Shown here: positions 32,100 to 42,343 of the stretch, piece by piece | Layout: every line of letters starts with the position of its first letter | Position numbering within the stretch: position 1 is the stretch's first letter | NCBI GenBank assembly: GCA_034770075.1 | Contig: CM068383.1 | Location: 44,721,222 to 44,785,221, forward strand | Direction of reading: 5' to 3' | Length of the DNA: 64,000 nt | DNA from: Aralia elata | Taxonomy: Eukaryota; Streptophyta; Magnoliopsida; Apiales; Araliaceae | Made by a program: the position numbers and the translations under genes | Notes under the pieces: model-generated | The model's input: the letters and a program-made list of their open reading frames with translations, nothing else | Databases searched by the model: none | What the model was told of the DNA's origin: nothing

Positions 32100-35000
32100 T
32101 CAAACGTAGAATCGCTTCACCGAGTCAGAATTGAGGGGTTGTGGAAATATCTCACCATCCACTTCTTGCAATATGAGGGCCCCTCCGGATAACACTTTCT
32201 TAATCACGAACGGCCCTTCCCAATTCGGGGCAAACTTCCCCTTGGCTTCGTCTTGACAAGGCATGACTCTTTTCAGCACCAAATCATTTTCTTTGAATTT
32301 CCGAGGTCTTATCCTTTTGTCATATGATCGAGAGATCCTTTGTTGATATAACTGACCGTGCCAAACAGCAGCCACCCTTCTTTCATCAATTAGGGCCAAT
32401 TGGTCGTATCGACTTTGCATCCAATCCTCCTCGCTTATCTGAGCATCGATCACTATTCTGAGGGACGCCATCTCAACCTCAATTGGTAGAACAGCCTCCA
32501 TTCCATACACCAAAGCGTAAGGGGTTGCCCCTGTAGACGTACGCGTTGACGTTCGATATGCCAGCAGGGTGAGGGGTAACAAATCCGGCCATCCCCGATG
32601 ATTAGCAGACATTTTGGCCATGATCTTCTTGATGTTTTTGTTTGCAGCCTCCACCGCCCCATTCATCTTAGGACGGTAAATGACGGAATTGAGGTGCTTG
32701 ATCTTGAACTGGTCACACAGTCCCTTCATGAGGGCGTTGTTTAAATTCTTGGCATTGTCGGAGACCAAAACCTCAGGTTGCCCGTATCGACAAATGACAT
32801 TATTCCTGATGAAACCGATGATGACCTCCTGAGTTACTTTGGGGAAAGAAGCTGCCTCTACCCATTTGGTGAAATAATCGATCATGACGAAAATAAATCG
32901 GTGCCCGTTGCTTGCTTTGGGCTCTATTGGTCCGATTACATCCATTCCCCACATTGAAAATGGCCACGGGGAGGTCATACAGTGCAGTTCATTGGGAGGC
33001 GTATGGATCACATTACCGTGCGCCTGGCATTGGTAACACCGTTTGACATGATCATCGCAATCGGCTTTCAGCGTTAACCAATAATGCCCTGTCCTCAAGA
33101 TCTTTTTGGCCAGCATCGGTCCACTCATATGTGGCCCACACACTCCACCATGTATTTCATTCATAATCCTTCGGGCTTGTGTTTCATCTACGCATTGCAA
33201 CAGTCCCAACCCAGCATCCCTTTTGTAGAGTGAATCCCCACTCAGGTAAAATTTCATCCCCATCTTCTGAATTCTCATCCTCTCAGTTCGACTCGCCAGG
33301 TCGGGAATGGATCTATCTCTCAGATATTCCCTTATGTCGTGATACCAGGGCTGCCTTGTCAACACCACCTCGTCTGATAACACTGCCACATGTTCCTCAT
33401 ATGCTGGGGCATTCTGTATGGCGATCTCAATCTGTGGACTGTCCCTATTCTTGATTACGTGGATCAAGGAAGCCAGAGTTGCCAATGCATCAGCAAAGTC
33501 ATTTCGTCCCCGGGGAATATGGCGAAAAGCGATATCTTCGAACTCTTGCATCAGCTGGGTAACACAACGATGGTATGGAAGTAACCGAAGCTCCTTAGTG
33601 TTGTATGCCCCGATCGCTTGTCTGATTACCAGTTCTGAATCCCCAAACACTGCTAGCCTCTTCACTCCCATGTCGCGGGCCAAGCGGAGTCCCAAGATAC
33701 ATCCCTCGTATTCAGCGGTGTTGTTCGAATTGCTGAAACGCAGTTTAGTGGCCACGGGGTATTGTTCTCCGGTGATAGAGACTAAGACCGCTCCGGCTCC
33801 TGCCCCCTCGGCATTCATGGCACCATCAAAATACAGCTTCCAGAACTGTCCCTCGTCATCACATTTCTCGCGTGATACCCAAAATATATCTTCGCCCGGA
33901 AGAGGAGTTTCCAAGGGCTCCATCCCTCCTGACGGGGTTTCTGCCAACTGATCTGCAATTCCCTGCCCTTTCATGGCCTTCTGATTCACGTACACCATGT
34001 CGAACTGTTGTAAGATCAACTGCCATCTTGACAACCGACAATTCAGCATGGGCCTTTTAAAAATATATTTCAGGGGATCCATTCTTGATATCAGGTACGT
34101 CGTATGCCCATGGAGGTAGTGCTGTAATCTCCCTGCGGCCCAGGCCAGAGCACAACAAGTCTTTTCGATGGGAGTGTAATTTTGTTCACATTGGCTAAAT
34201 CTTTTGCTGAGGTAATAGATGGCCTGCTCTTTACCTGCCTCATTCTTTTGTCCCAGCATACATCCCATCGCGATGACATTGACCGATATATACATAAACA
34301 GAGGGATCCCATCCTTCGGGGGTACCAGCACTGGTGCCTCCGCCAGCTGCTTTTTAATGGTTTGAAAAGCCTTCTGACATTGCCCATTCCACTCCTGGGA
34401 AGCCCCCTTTCTTAACAGTTTGAAAATAGGCTCACATGTAGTCGTCAAGTGGGATATAAAATGGCTGATAAAGTTTATCCTCCCGAGGAATCCTCTTATC
34501 TCTTTCTCTCTGTGAGGTGCCGGCATATCCACAATGGCCTTAATCTTTGCTGGGTCCAACTCAATGCCTCGATCACTAACCAGGAATCCCAAGAGCTTAC
34601 CCGACTGCACTCCGAAAGCACACTTGGCTGGATTGAGTTTCAAATTATACTTTCTGAGCCGATCGAATAACTTTTTGAGATGGGTTACATGATCAGATTC
34701 TTTCCTCGATTTCACAATAATGTCATCCACATAGACCTCTATCTCCTTATGCATCATATCGTGGAATAAGGCCATCATGGCTCTCTGATAAGTAGCCCCC
34801 GCGTTCGTGAGGCCAAAAGCCAATCGCCTATAGCAAAAAGTGCCCCAGGGGGTGATGAATGCGGTCTTTTCCCGATCTTCTTCCGCCACCATTATCTGAT
34901 GATATCCCGCGAAACAATCCACAAAAGAGTACATTTCGTATTGGGTTGTGTTATCTACCAGGATGTGTATGAAAGGCACCGGGAAGTTATCCTTGAGACT

Positions 35001-35642
35001 GGCTTTGTTTAGATCTCTGTAGTCTACACATACCCTCACCTTTCCTCCAGGCTTAGCCACTGGGACTACATTGGACAGCCATTCCGGGTAAGTGGACACC
35101 ATAATGATTCCCGCCCTGAACTGCTTGATGATCTCTTCTTTTACTTTTAAGCTCCATTCCGGTTTCAACTTTCTTAATTTTTGCTTGACAGGCCTGAAAC
35201 CCTCCTTGATGGGTAATCGGTGCACCACAATATCGGTAGACAATCCGATCATATCCTCATGAGACCAGGCAAAGACATCCTCATATTGTTTTAGCAACTC
35301 AGTCATTTCAGCCTTTTGGCTGGGGGTAAGGTCCGTCCCTATCTTGAATTCTTTTGGCTTGTCATGGGTTCCAATGTCAATGGTGACGGTTTGGTCCAAG
35401 TTGGGTTTGGGTTTATCCTCGACCCATCCTTTGATCTCGTCAGGCGCGTCGTCGTAATCTGTCTCGTCTTGTTCAATGCCCATTAAATCGAAATCCAGCT
35501 CAATGTCAAAATCATAATCATCATTCAAATTTGAAAGACCGCTTGTTAGGCAAGGATTACTCAAATTGGTACACCTAACATAAAACAAAATACTTGTCAT
35601 ATATAAATCATTTTCCACGATGATCACATTTTCAAATAACAC
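32100..35642 (-). CDS. pol: pol of element A: RT, RNase H, second RNase H, integrase
   Basis: The frame is 1180 codons long without a stop. The true exon probably starts at 35574 after an intron. Approximate residues: RT 150-370 with FGLTNAGATYQ and YVDD at 304-307; gypsy RNase H 430-560, where the first catalytic Asp region reads YISVNVIAMG; a second archaeal-type RNase H 601-725 with D606, E645, D668 and D718; integrase HHCC (H831, H838, C869, C872) and catalytic D901, D962, E998 (35 residues between the last two). The second RNase H between the first and the integrase is diagnostic of the Tat lineage. Length and motifs are those of an intact protein. It acts in virus-like particles and at integration. 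Confidence 0.93.
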   Translation of the reverse strand: MLFENVIIVENDLYMTSILFYVRCTNLSNPCLTSGLSNLNDDYDFDIELDFDLMGIEQDETDYDDAPDEIKGWVEDKPKPNLDQTVTIDIGTHDKPKEFKIGTDLTPSQKAEMTELLKQYEDVFAWSHEDMIGLSTDIVVHRLPIKEGFRPVKQKLRKLKPEWSLKVKEEIIKQFRAGIIMVSTYPEWLSNVVPVAKPGGKVRVCVDYRDLNKASLKDNFPVPFIHILVDNTTQYEMYSFVDCFAGYHQIMVAEEDREKTAFITPWGTFCYRRLAFGLTNAGATYQRAMMALFHDMMHKEIEVYVDDIIVKSRKESDHVTHLKKLFDRLRKYNLKLNPAKCAFGVQSGKLLGFLVSDRGIELDPAKIKAIVDMPAPHREKEIRGFLGRINFISHFISHLTTTCEPIFKLLRKGASQEWNGQCQKAFQTIKKQLAEAPVLVPPKDGIPLFMYISVNVIAMGCMLGQKNEAGKEQAIYYLSKRFSQCEQNYTPIEKTCCALAWAAGRLQHYLHGHTTYLISRMDPLKYIFKRPMLNCRLSRWQLILQQFDMVYVNQKAMKGQGIADQLAETPSGGMEPLETPLPGEDIFWVSREKCDDEGQFWKLYFDGAMNAEGAGAGAVLVSITGEQYPVATKLRFSNSNNTAEYEGCILGLRLARDMGVKRLAVFGDSELVIRQAIGAYNTKELRLLPYHRCVTQLMQEFEDIAFRHIPRGRNDFADALATLASLIHVIKNRDSPQIEIAIQNAPAYEEHVAVLSDEVVLTRQPWYHDIREYLRDRSIPDLASRTERMRIQKMGMKFYLSGDSLYKRDAGLGLLQCVDETQARRIMNEIHGGVCGPHMSGPMLAKKILRTGHYWLTLKADCDDHVKRCYQCQAHGNVIHTPPNELHCMTSPWPFSMWGMDVIGPIEPKASNGHRFIFVMIDYFTKWVEAASFPKVTQEVIIGFIRNNVICRYGQPEVLVSDNAKNLNNALMKGLCDQFKIKHLNSVIYRPKMNGAVEAANKNIKKIMAKMSANHRGWPDLLPLTLLAYRTSTRTSTGATPYALVYGMEAVLPIEVEMASLRIVIDAQISEEDWMQSRYDQLALIDERRVAAVWHGQLYQQRISRSYDKRIRPRKFKENDLVLKRVMPCQDEAKGKFAPNWEGPFVIKKVLSGGALILQEVDGEIFPQPLNSDSVKRFYV

Positions 35643-35741
35643 GAAGAAACGACATAATTATGCAAAAATAAAACAACAACAAAAATAAACTTCTTCATTC
35701 CCCCATTTTCTGGGGTCTACCACCCTGACGTCGGGTTTTAC
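35575..35741 (-). other. Predicted 167-bp intron between protease and RT of A
   Basis: On the minus strand the donor is CAAGG|GTAAAACC and the acceptor TTTTGTTTTATGTTAG|GTGTACC. Removing it fuses the protease frame to the RT frame in phase (split Gly codon) and removes the stop at 35740-35738. Element B keeps the acceptor side (TTTATGTCAG|GTACC). Ogre elements are known to have an intron in this place. This one is inferred from sequence only. Confidence 0.7.
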
Positions 35742-37264
35742 CCTTGTCTGGATATCACTGGTTTCATGTTCCAGTTGTCGACGGTCAGGTCAGAAGAAAT
35801 GCGCTGGATAAAAGGGGGCCTCACACCGGACACTTCCCCGATGATTACGGATACGTTGCCTGAGTCCTCCTTTCTATCTTCTCCAGGAATAATTAGCCCC
35901 GCCCAATCGATGACGGGCACAACTTGTTGGGCTCCTGGTGGTGTGATAATATTCGTCCCCTCCCTACTGCTTGTTGATTGTCCGGGGATATAGCACTTGG
36001 TTTCAAACTCCTTCGCGACCTCTTGCAGGAAACTTTCCCTCCGAGCCGACTCCTTACGTGCGGGGGTTAACTCTTCATTCCCTGCCCCAATCACAGGCCC
36101 GTTGATCCCCTGTTCATCGTCGACTTTCGTCCCTGGACTGCCAGCTAGTCGAATCAGAGCCGCACCCCGACGGTGTCTCCGTGCTACGCCCTCAGGGTAT
36201 CCCAACCCTGCTTTGCCTATCTGCTGTGGTAGGTGGATGGGCTCGGTGATTCCCTGACTGCTCCTCCCCAACCCCTGTCCAGGCTGGAAGTTCATTTTTA
36301 TCATTTCCTTTGCCACAAAGGTAAGTTCGGGAGAGACCCTAGGTTTCACAGCTGGAGCTCCCAGGCATCTATAATGGGGAGTGCTAATCTCCAGTGCTTG
36401 AAAGCTGGCAGGTGCCGCCGACTCATCCACATTGATCACTGGTAGGCCACTCTTGGGAGGAGAAGGGTCATCACATTCGGCCGAGATTGTTACCAGATTC
36501 CCATCGATGATTAGCTTGATTTGTTGGTGGAGCGTGGAAGGAACTGCCCCGACCATGTGTATCCACGGCCTCCCCAATAATAGGTTATAACTGGCCGCGA
36601 TGTCAAGGACTTGGAAAGAGATGTCAAAAGTACAAGGTCCTATCTCCACCGGTAATTCAATCTCTCCAATTGTATCCCTCCGGGAACCATCGAAAGCTCG
36701 TACCACCACATGACTGGTTCGTAGGCGCTTGGGGTTGATGTTCATCTTCTGCAAGGTATTGAGGGGACAGATATTCAATGCCGATCCTCCATCAATCAGC
36801 ACCCCATTCATTATATAACCCGAGGAGATTACCGCAATATGTAGCGGTTTCCGGTGTCCCCTTCCCTCCTTGGGTATGTCCTCATCCGTAAAGGATATTA
36901 CATCGTTCTCCAGTAGGTGGCTCATCAGCTGGCCGAAACCCTCCTCACTAATTTCCTTGGGCACGTATGCCTCCTCCAGAACCTTCGTCAGGGTTTTGCA
37001 ATGTTCACTGGATGACAACACCAAGTCCATGACTGATGTTAGGGTTGACTCCTCATTTAAAATCTGGATCCCCCTTGTTTCCGGATGATCCATCCTTCTC
37101 AAGAATTCTATGGCCCTTTCTTCGGAAATCTCTTCATTTTTCCTCCTTTGGCTATCCAGGACTCGTCCGGGAAGATATAAGGGGTTCCCCTTTGTCGTCA
37201 CAGAAGCACAATTGGCCGCTTCCTCTGGCATTCCCCCATAATTCCAGGGTACAGTCTTTAGACT
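35738..37264 (-). CDS. Protease region of element A with G-patch
   Basis: The frame is open from just beyond the gag stop (SLKTVPWNYGG, then ATG at 37231) to a stop at 35738. The protease active site reads VLIDGGSALNICP, with Asp-Gly-Gly instead of the usual DT/SG, and LLLGRPWIH follows. A G-patch-like segment (MIKMNFQPGQGLGRSSQG) lies near residue 310, as in other Tat elements. The frame differs from that of gag, so a frameshift, or a mutation, separates the two. The natural 3' border is probably the donor at 35741. Confidence 0.85.
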   Translation of the reverse strand, partial: SLKTVPWNYGGMPEEAANCASVTTKGNPLYLPGRVLDSQRRKNEEISEERAIEFLRRMDHPETRGIQILNEESTLTSVMDLVLSSSEHCKTLTKVLEEAYVPKEISEEGFGQLMSHLLENDVISFTDEDIPKEGRGHRKPLHIAVISSGYIMNGVLIDGGSALNICPLNTLQKMNINPKRLRTSHVVVRAFDGSRRDTIGEIELPVEIGPCTFDISFQVLDIAASYNLLLGRPWIHMVGAVPSTLHQQIKLIIDGNLVTISAECDDPSPPKSGLPVINVDESAAPASFQALEISTPHYRCLGAPAVKPRVSPELTFVAKEMIKMNFQPGQGLGRSSQGITEPIHLPQQIGKAGLGYPEGVARRHRRGAALIRLAGSPGTKVDDEQGINGPVIGAGNEELTPARKESARRESFLQEVAKEFETKCYIPGQSTSSREGTNIITPPGAQQVVPVIDWAGLIIPGEDRKEDSGNVSVIIGEVSGVRPPFIQRISSDLTVDNWNMKPVISRQG

Positions 37265-38873
37265 ACTGATAGGGATTTGCGGCCTTGCCGCAAGGATGAT
37301 GGGCCTCGGATGGCCTTATCAACCTGATGGGCGCTACCCTTGCACTCCCATGATCATGTATCACGTTGATCATTTCCTCAATTTTCTGCACATAGTTCAA
37401 CCTTGGCGGCGCTCCAGCTTCACTCGCCTCCGTCGCATTGACTCCCCCTCCATCATGTCTTGGCAGGGGATTTGCTTTAACATTCGGGGAGTCTGGCTGT
37501 TCCACCACAATTTCCCCATTGTCAATCAGGTTTTGGATTCGATGCTTCAACGTCCAACAGTCTTGTGTATCATGGCCAGGGGAACTGGAGTGGTATGCAC
37601 ATCGCTTGCTCGGGTCAAACCTTCTACCCTTTGGGTCACTCGGGGGTGCCAAACCAATTATCTTCTTTTGGGCTACTAATACCGCTAATACCCGTTCAAG
37701 CGGTTCCCCGAGCGGGGTGAATACTCGATTTTGCGAGGCCTCATATCTTCTTCGCCCCTCTGCCCTTTGATCTGTGAAGTTTGGCTGTCGGGATGGCCCT
37801 ACCCTCTGCACCTGTACCGGAAGATGGCTTTCTGTTTTTCTGGATGACCCCTGTAGGATGAGGGAGACATCCTCTTCCTTCTTCTTTTGGACCCTCCGGG
37901 AAGTGCTGCCATAGTTTCCATTCTGTATTTGCTCGGCAGCAGTTTCTAAAGCAGTAAAATCCCGGATTTTACCCGACTTCAACCCCATATCTACCATCTC
38001 TCCATGTTTAATCATTTCAGCAAAGGGTCTTCCAATCCCCGAAATGACTCGTTCATAATACGGTGCCTCCTGAATGTCTACAAAAGTCATCACCATCTCC
38101 GATTCGCTCATCGGGGGGTTCACCTGTGCGGCCATGCCCCTCCACCGTTGCGCATATTCCCTGAAGGATTCCCTAGGTTGTTTCTTTACTTTTGTCATTT
38201 GGTACCTGTCAGGGGCCATCTGGGCCTGAAAGCTGTATTGGGTTAAGAAGGTATGGGCCAGTTCCTCCCAGTTGTGGATTCGGGCGTTGTCAAGGCGGGC
38301 ATACCAAATTCTTGCCTCCCCCGTTAAGCTTTTCTGGAACAACTGCATTCTCAACCCCTCGTCCTCAGCATAAGACCCTAGCTCTCCAATGTATATTTTC
38401 AAGTGGGTGTAGGGATCCCCCTTCCCGTTGTATTTTTCAAACTCGGGGATTTTAAATTTCTCCGGGTATCTGGCTCCGGGGAAGACACATAAATCTGAAT
38501 AATTAACCCTGCCGAGGGACCCTATGCCCTTCATAGATTGGATGGTTTCCTACATTTGTCTCATTTTCTTCCGCAGGTCATCTGTATTTCCCTCCTCCGG
38601 GATAGTAATCACTGTCCTGTTGGGTATAAGAACGGCCCTTGGGATGACTGGTTCGTCCTTGAGTTGGGATTGGTCTTCCTTAAACAGGTTTGTACCATTT
38701 TTAAGAGGACTCGGGTCACCCCCCGGCGGTGGAATATTGTGCGGTCCTTGGTTTGGCGGATCCTGTCTGATTAGGAACTGCTCTCTTAGCATTGTGGCCA
38801 TTTCCATCATCTGCTTTTTAAAGTCATCAAACTCTTCTTGAGATATGGAACTATGATTTGGAAGATCAGCCAT
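37263..38873 (-). pseudogene. gag: gag of element A (one in-frame stop)
   Basis: It starts MADLPNHSSISQEEFDDFKK at 38873. A single TAG at 38552-38550 follows codon 107, after which the same frame is open to 37263. The core has the gag fold region: KFKIPEFEKYNGKGDPYTHL, ARIWYARLDN, SFREYAQRWRGMAAQV and PYYERVISG. A CHxxxGHDTQDCW knuckle-like segment lies near the C-terminus. Only the one stop makes it defective. It lies after the leader and before protease in a different frame. Confidence 0.85.
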
Positions 38874-39261
38874 TTCAGAGGTAGAGACCTGGGCTTTCTT
38901 AGACTGCGAACGGGTTTGAGGAGCAATCCTACAGAAACCAAGGTTTGAAGTTTAGTCTTGGGGAGTAAAAAAAATGTGGATGCATGTTGAAGCTGTAATT
39001 CTTGGTGTTTAGGGGTTTTTTAATTTTTCCCTGCAAAACAGAAAGTTAGTAGTCCTTTAATGCAATGACAAATGCTAAACATGGCTTTATTATGCTCCTC
39101 AGCCGTTCCTTGTAAAAGATAGAGGTTAGTAATTTCTTCTTGGCGAACAGGGAGGCATATATGAATGAGATCATGACATTTACGCGTGCAATGTAAAAAA
39201 GGCATGAAGAAACTTTTCCTGCGTAGGGTTAATCTGAGGGTAACCTATCCTAGGGTTACTC

Positions 39262-39441
39262 TCACAGGCTTTTCGGCATGAAGGTCCCCAAATCTTCGCA
39301 ATCTACTCGTCTGAGCCCTTTCGATTGGAGCGGATTTGGGTGGTGCGTTTCCTGAGCCATCTCCGGGGAGCAGCCCCTTCGAGTCCAGTAATAAGCAACC
39401 GACAGGTTCGCCTTAGGAGAAGGTACTCTCTCAACATACAT
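39262..39441 (-). CDS. Small conserved leader ORF of element A (59 codons)
   Basis: It starts MYVERVPSPKANLSVAYYW and ends in FMPKSL. It is the counterpart of 19382-19567 in element B, with only three amino-acid differences visible over the first 58 residues. It sits in the leader between the PBS and gag. The rest of the leader (38874-39261 and 39442-39637) holds no other ORF. Confidence 0.5.
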   Translation of the reverse strand: MYVERVPSPKANLSVAYYWTRRGCSPEMAQETHHPNPLQSKGLRRVDCEDLGTFMPKSL

Positions 39442-39637
39442 TCACATTCATCGTCCTCACCGTATGCAAATGATTACTCAAAAGAAAAGCAATTCCATTC
39501 AATCATTCATTCATTGGGCAAAAACACACATTTACACAACAAAAATAAAAATCAAAATATCGCACGCACACACATTTCATGAATTTTAAAAGGATAGGAT
39601 AGCATCAAGACTTGTGCGCGGCTTAAGCCCTCTAATG

Positions 39638-39655
39638 TCCCCAGCAGAGTTGCCA
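39638..39655 (-). other. Primer-binding site of element A
   Basis: The minus strand reads TGGCAACTCTGCTGGGGA, two bases inside the LTR. It differs from the PBS of B at two positions within the first six bases. Confidence 0.8.
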
Positions 39656-39657
39656 GC

Positions 39658-41745
39658 TGTCGACGCCGGGTTTTCGCTTCGTGGGTCTTTTTTGTCTTTT
39701 CCAATTTTTAGCCTTTTGATTAAATGATTTTTTGGAAAAGATCGGCATTAATGTCGACGGGGTTTTGAAAGATCGTTTTTTATGATGAGCCAATTAACCA
39801 GAGTCGCCAGTTGGTATATTTGAAATGGATGTACCAACTCATCCGAGTTTTCGTTTTTTATAAATCGCTGGCTCATATGTGACTCCGAATTAATTGGTCT
39901 GCGAATCGAGATTCATAGAGTTCGGGGGCTTGCTTAAGTGAGGGGAAGGTGTTAGGCACCCCTCGACTTCCGTGAAATACGGTTACCGCAATCTTGATGC
40001 TGTCCTATCTTTTAATTCATGAAATGTGTATATGTGCAGGCGTGTGTGTGTGTGTGCTTATGTGAATGTTGTGGTGAGTTTGTATGAAAGAATCATTTGG
40101 ATTTTTGGGAAAGTCGTGCTTTAATTTGGGAATGTTTCAGAACGTCGTTTCTATTAATACGAGAAAGCTCCCTCTATTCATGCGAAAGGTTTGAGTTTTA
40201 CTTATCAAAACTATGAGGTCTTTATTAGGCGTCGTCTTGATAAAACGTGAGTTTTTTCTTAAACCTTAACCAAAATAGGAATCGAGATTTATACGTTGCT
40301 TTCATAAATGATGGGCAATTTCTATGATCTCTTTCGCCCTATACATCAAGGTTTAATAAAACGTTTAATTTCTTTTATAAAACCCATTTTTTATGACATT
40401 TGAAAATAACTTCTTTTTAGCTTTCTCGTAGAATAGGAATCAACCTTCATTAGCATCCCCAATTTTTAGCCTTGTGATGCTAATATCCTACTTTGATTGA
40501 TTTTAGAAAAATCTTTATCATTTAATCTTTTGGAATCATTTTTGGTGTCACGAAATCTAATCAAGCATAAACACGCGTCGGGGCTATTCACGGGCATGTA
40601 AGCCATCAAAATATCCCCGAACGCCAACAATCACATATTTCACTACTACGGGGCCTTAAACCCGATTCTCGCCTTGGCGTCGTTTTAAGGCCCGACGATT
40701 ACATGTTACAAAACGAGCACCTTGAATCTATTACATACATCAAAACGTCCATCATCGGATTTGAACCACGGGGTCGCGTTCCTAGGCTCACACGAGATTA
40801 CGACATACCCACGAAATGAATGCTACATAACTAACCAACCCAGATTTATCTAATACACCATGATATCCGAAAATGACAATCTAAATAAATTACACCCAAT
40901 AAATTATCACAAACAAGCTAGAAATTTCATCAATTGGATATCCTCGGGTTATTAGGAAGAATTTTGTTCCGATGGAACCCTCACCAATAATCCCTAATCC
41001 ATGATTGTTCAACAAGATCCATGAAAGTTATATCTAATTTACCCAATCAATATGACATGAATTACTAGAACAAATAGAAATTTTCACCTTGCAATTGATC
41101 TCAAATGGGTGTGAACTTGTGTATTTGAATAGGATGAAGAGTGTATTTGATACAATCAAAATCAAAAGAATTAAATTCTCTCTTCTTTCTCTCTTTTCTT
41201 CCTATTTGATTGCAATTTTTTGCTCTTTTTTCTCTCTATTTCCGTGCTTCTTCTTGTTGCTGGAATTCTTCTCCTTCCAAAACCTTCAACTCCTTCCACC
41301 CCTGTATGCTGAGCGAAAATGAGCTGAAATAGGCTGGCCAGAGCCAGCCGCCTGCCTTCCACTCACCCCGATTTCGAGTTCCGTGTTTCGAGTTCCGTGT
41401 TTTCAAAAGGCGCACTATTTGGCTGCAGATCAATCCGCGGCTGGACGATTTGACTTTCTCATTTTTCGTGCCACGCCTCGATTTTCGTGTCGTAACGTCG
41501 GTTTTCGCTGACAGGCTCGTATTCGGCAGTCCGGGAAATTCCGAGAGACGTGCCACCTCATTCGGGGACGTCTGCTCTGGATGGCCTTATTGTCACGTCA
41601 GCTTTGGCCGCCAAACATTGCGGTGGTATCGGGCGCTCGCCCTTGTGCCTCCCCCCCCACCCTTGGCTCCCGCAAGCCGGTTCAATTGCCGATTTTGCCC
41701 TCCTGTCATGGTTAGTACAAGGAATGCAAAATTTGGGTGTCTACA
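39658..41745 (-). repeat. 5' LTR of element A (2088 bp)
   Basis: It matches 10445-12557. It has a PBS-like core at 39798-39809 within U5 and one near-palindrome at 41421-41444. It is flanked by ACTAT at 41746-41750. Confidence 0.92.
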
Positions 41746-41750
41746 ACTAT

Positions 41751-42342
41751 TATTTAATCCTAATAGGGATTGAGAATTAATTAATAGAAGTACTCTCTCA
41801 TAAATTCCTAATTAGATTAGGAGTTTAATTAATTAAAGGAGTTTAATTAAAATAAAAACCCTAATCCTAAATAGTTTAGGAGGGTTCCCTATATCTATAA
41901 ATAAGAGGAGTCTTATCATGATTTAGGGTTAGACAGTTACACACACTTCCATACGAATTGGAGAGAGAGAGAGAGTACTTGCAATTTTTATAGAGATAGA
42001 AACTAGGGTTTTGCCAACACCCATCTTCTTGAACAACTATTATTCCTTGGTGGATCACCTCTAGAGGCCAAACACTTGGGTGGCTAACGTTGATCAAAGG
42101 AAGGAATTTAATCGGTGGAATTCAAGGAGAACACGAAGGATTTGGAGGTGAACTCGTACCTGTGGAAGCATGGTTGTACAAGGGTATGATTCTCATACTT
42201 TATCTCTTTCGTTTAATTGATAATTGAGCACATGGATGATCATGGTGATGGTTTGTATGAAAAAATTTAAAATTCGTTTTATTGCGCTTCCGCACTATTT
42301 ATGTAATTTGATTGCATGTTCGCGCTATATACAAACCTAACA
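41751..42342 (+). repeat. 3' LTR of copia element C, second segment (592 bp)
   Basis: It continues the LTR from 10444 and ends ACAAACCTAACA at 42342, exactly as the LTR of element D ends at 61871. A TATA-like box, TATAAATA, is at 41896-41903. The next base begins Athila integrase sequence. Confidence 0.88.
41896..41903 (+). promoter_or_regulatory. TATA-like box of the copia C LTR
   Basis: TATAAATA is followed by AGAGGAGTCTTATC. The same arrangement occurs at 61445-61452 in the LTR of D, supporting a conserved promoter. Confidence 0.55.
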
Positions 42343-42343
42343 C

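Larger units (their letters stand above)
10445..41745 (-). mobile_element. Tat-lineage (Ogre/Retand/Grande-like) Ty3/gypsy element A with antisense genes
   Basis: LTRs at 10445-12557 and 39658-41745 share ends TGTCGAC...GTCTACA on the plus strand. They are flanked by ACTAT at 10440-10444 and 41746-41750. Reading the minus strand from 41745: 5' LTR, PBS, leader, gag, protease, intron, RT-RNase H-aRNase H-integrase, pol stop at 32100, a long 3' region, PPT, 3' LTR. The 3' region holds two plus-strand genes and a 70-bp repeat array. Element B is inserted in it; without B the element is about 18.3 kb. The second RNase H, the intron, the antisense ORFs and the 3' tandem array are all known from the Tat lineage. 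The two LTRs are similar, differing by scattered substitutions and by palindrome copy number. Confidence 0.93.
6133..42342 (+). mobile_element. Degenerate copia element C, 3' part, split by elements F and A
   Basis: The order on the plus strand is gag remnant (from 6133, cut by F), protease, integrase and RT remnants, RNase H, PPT (9216-9226), and a 3' LTR starting at 9227. The LTR is interrupted by element A (10445-41745) and ends at 42342 with AAACCTAACA. The LTR is about 1.8 kb without A. The right flank is Athila integrase sequence, so C sits in element G. The 5' LTR lies off the left side. Many stops and frameshifts show it is old. Confidence 0.85.

Noticed and set aside
33179..34670. 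Plus-strand ORFs of up to 177 codons opposite the pol gene of A
   Set aside because: They are complementary-strand shadows of the intact RT/integrase frame.
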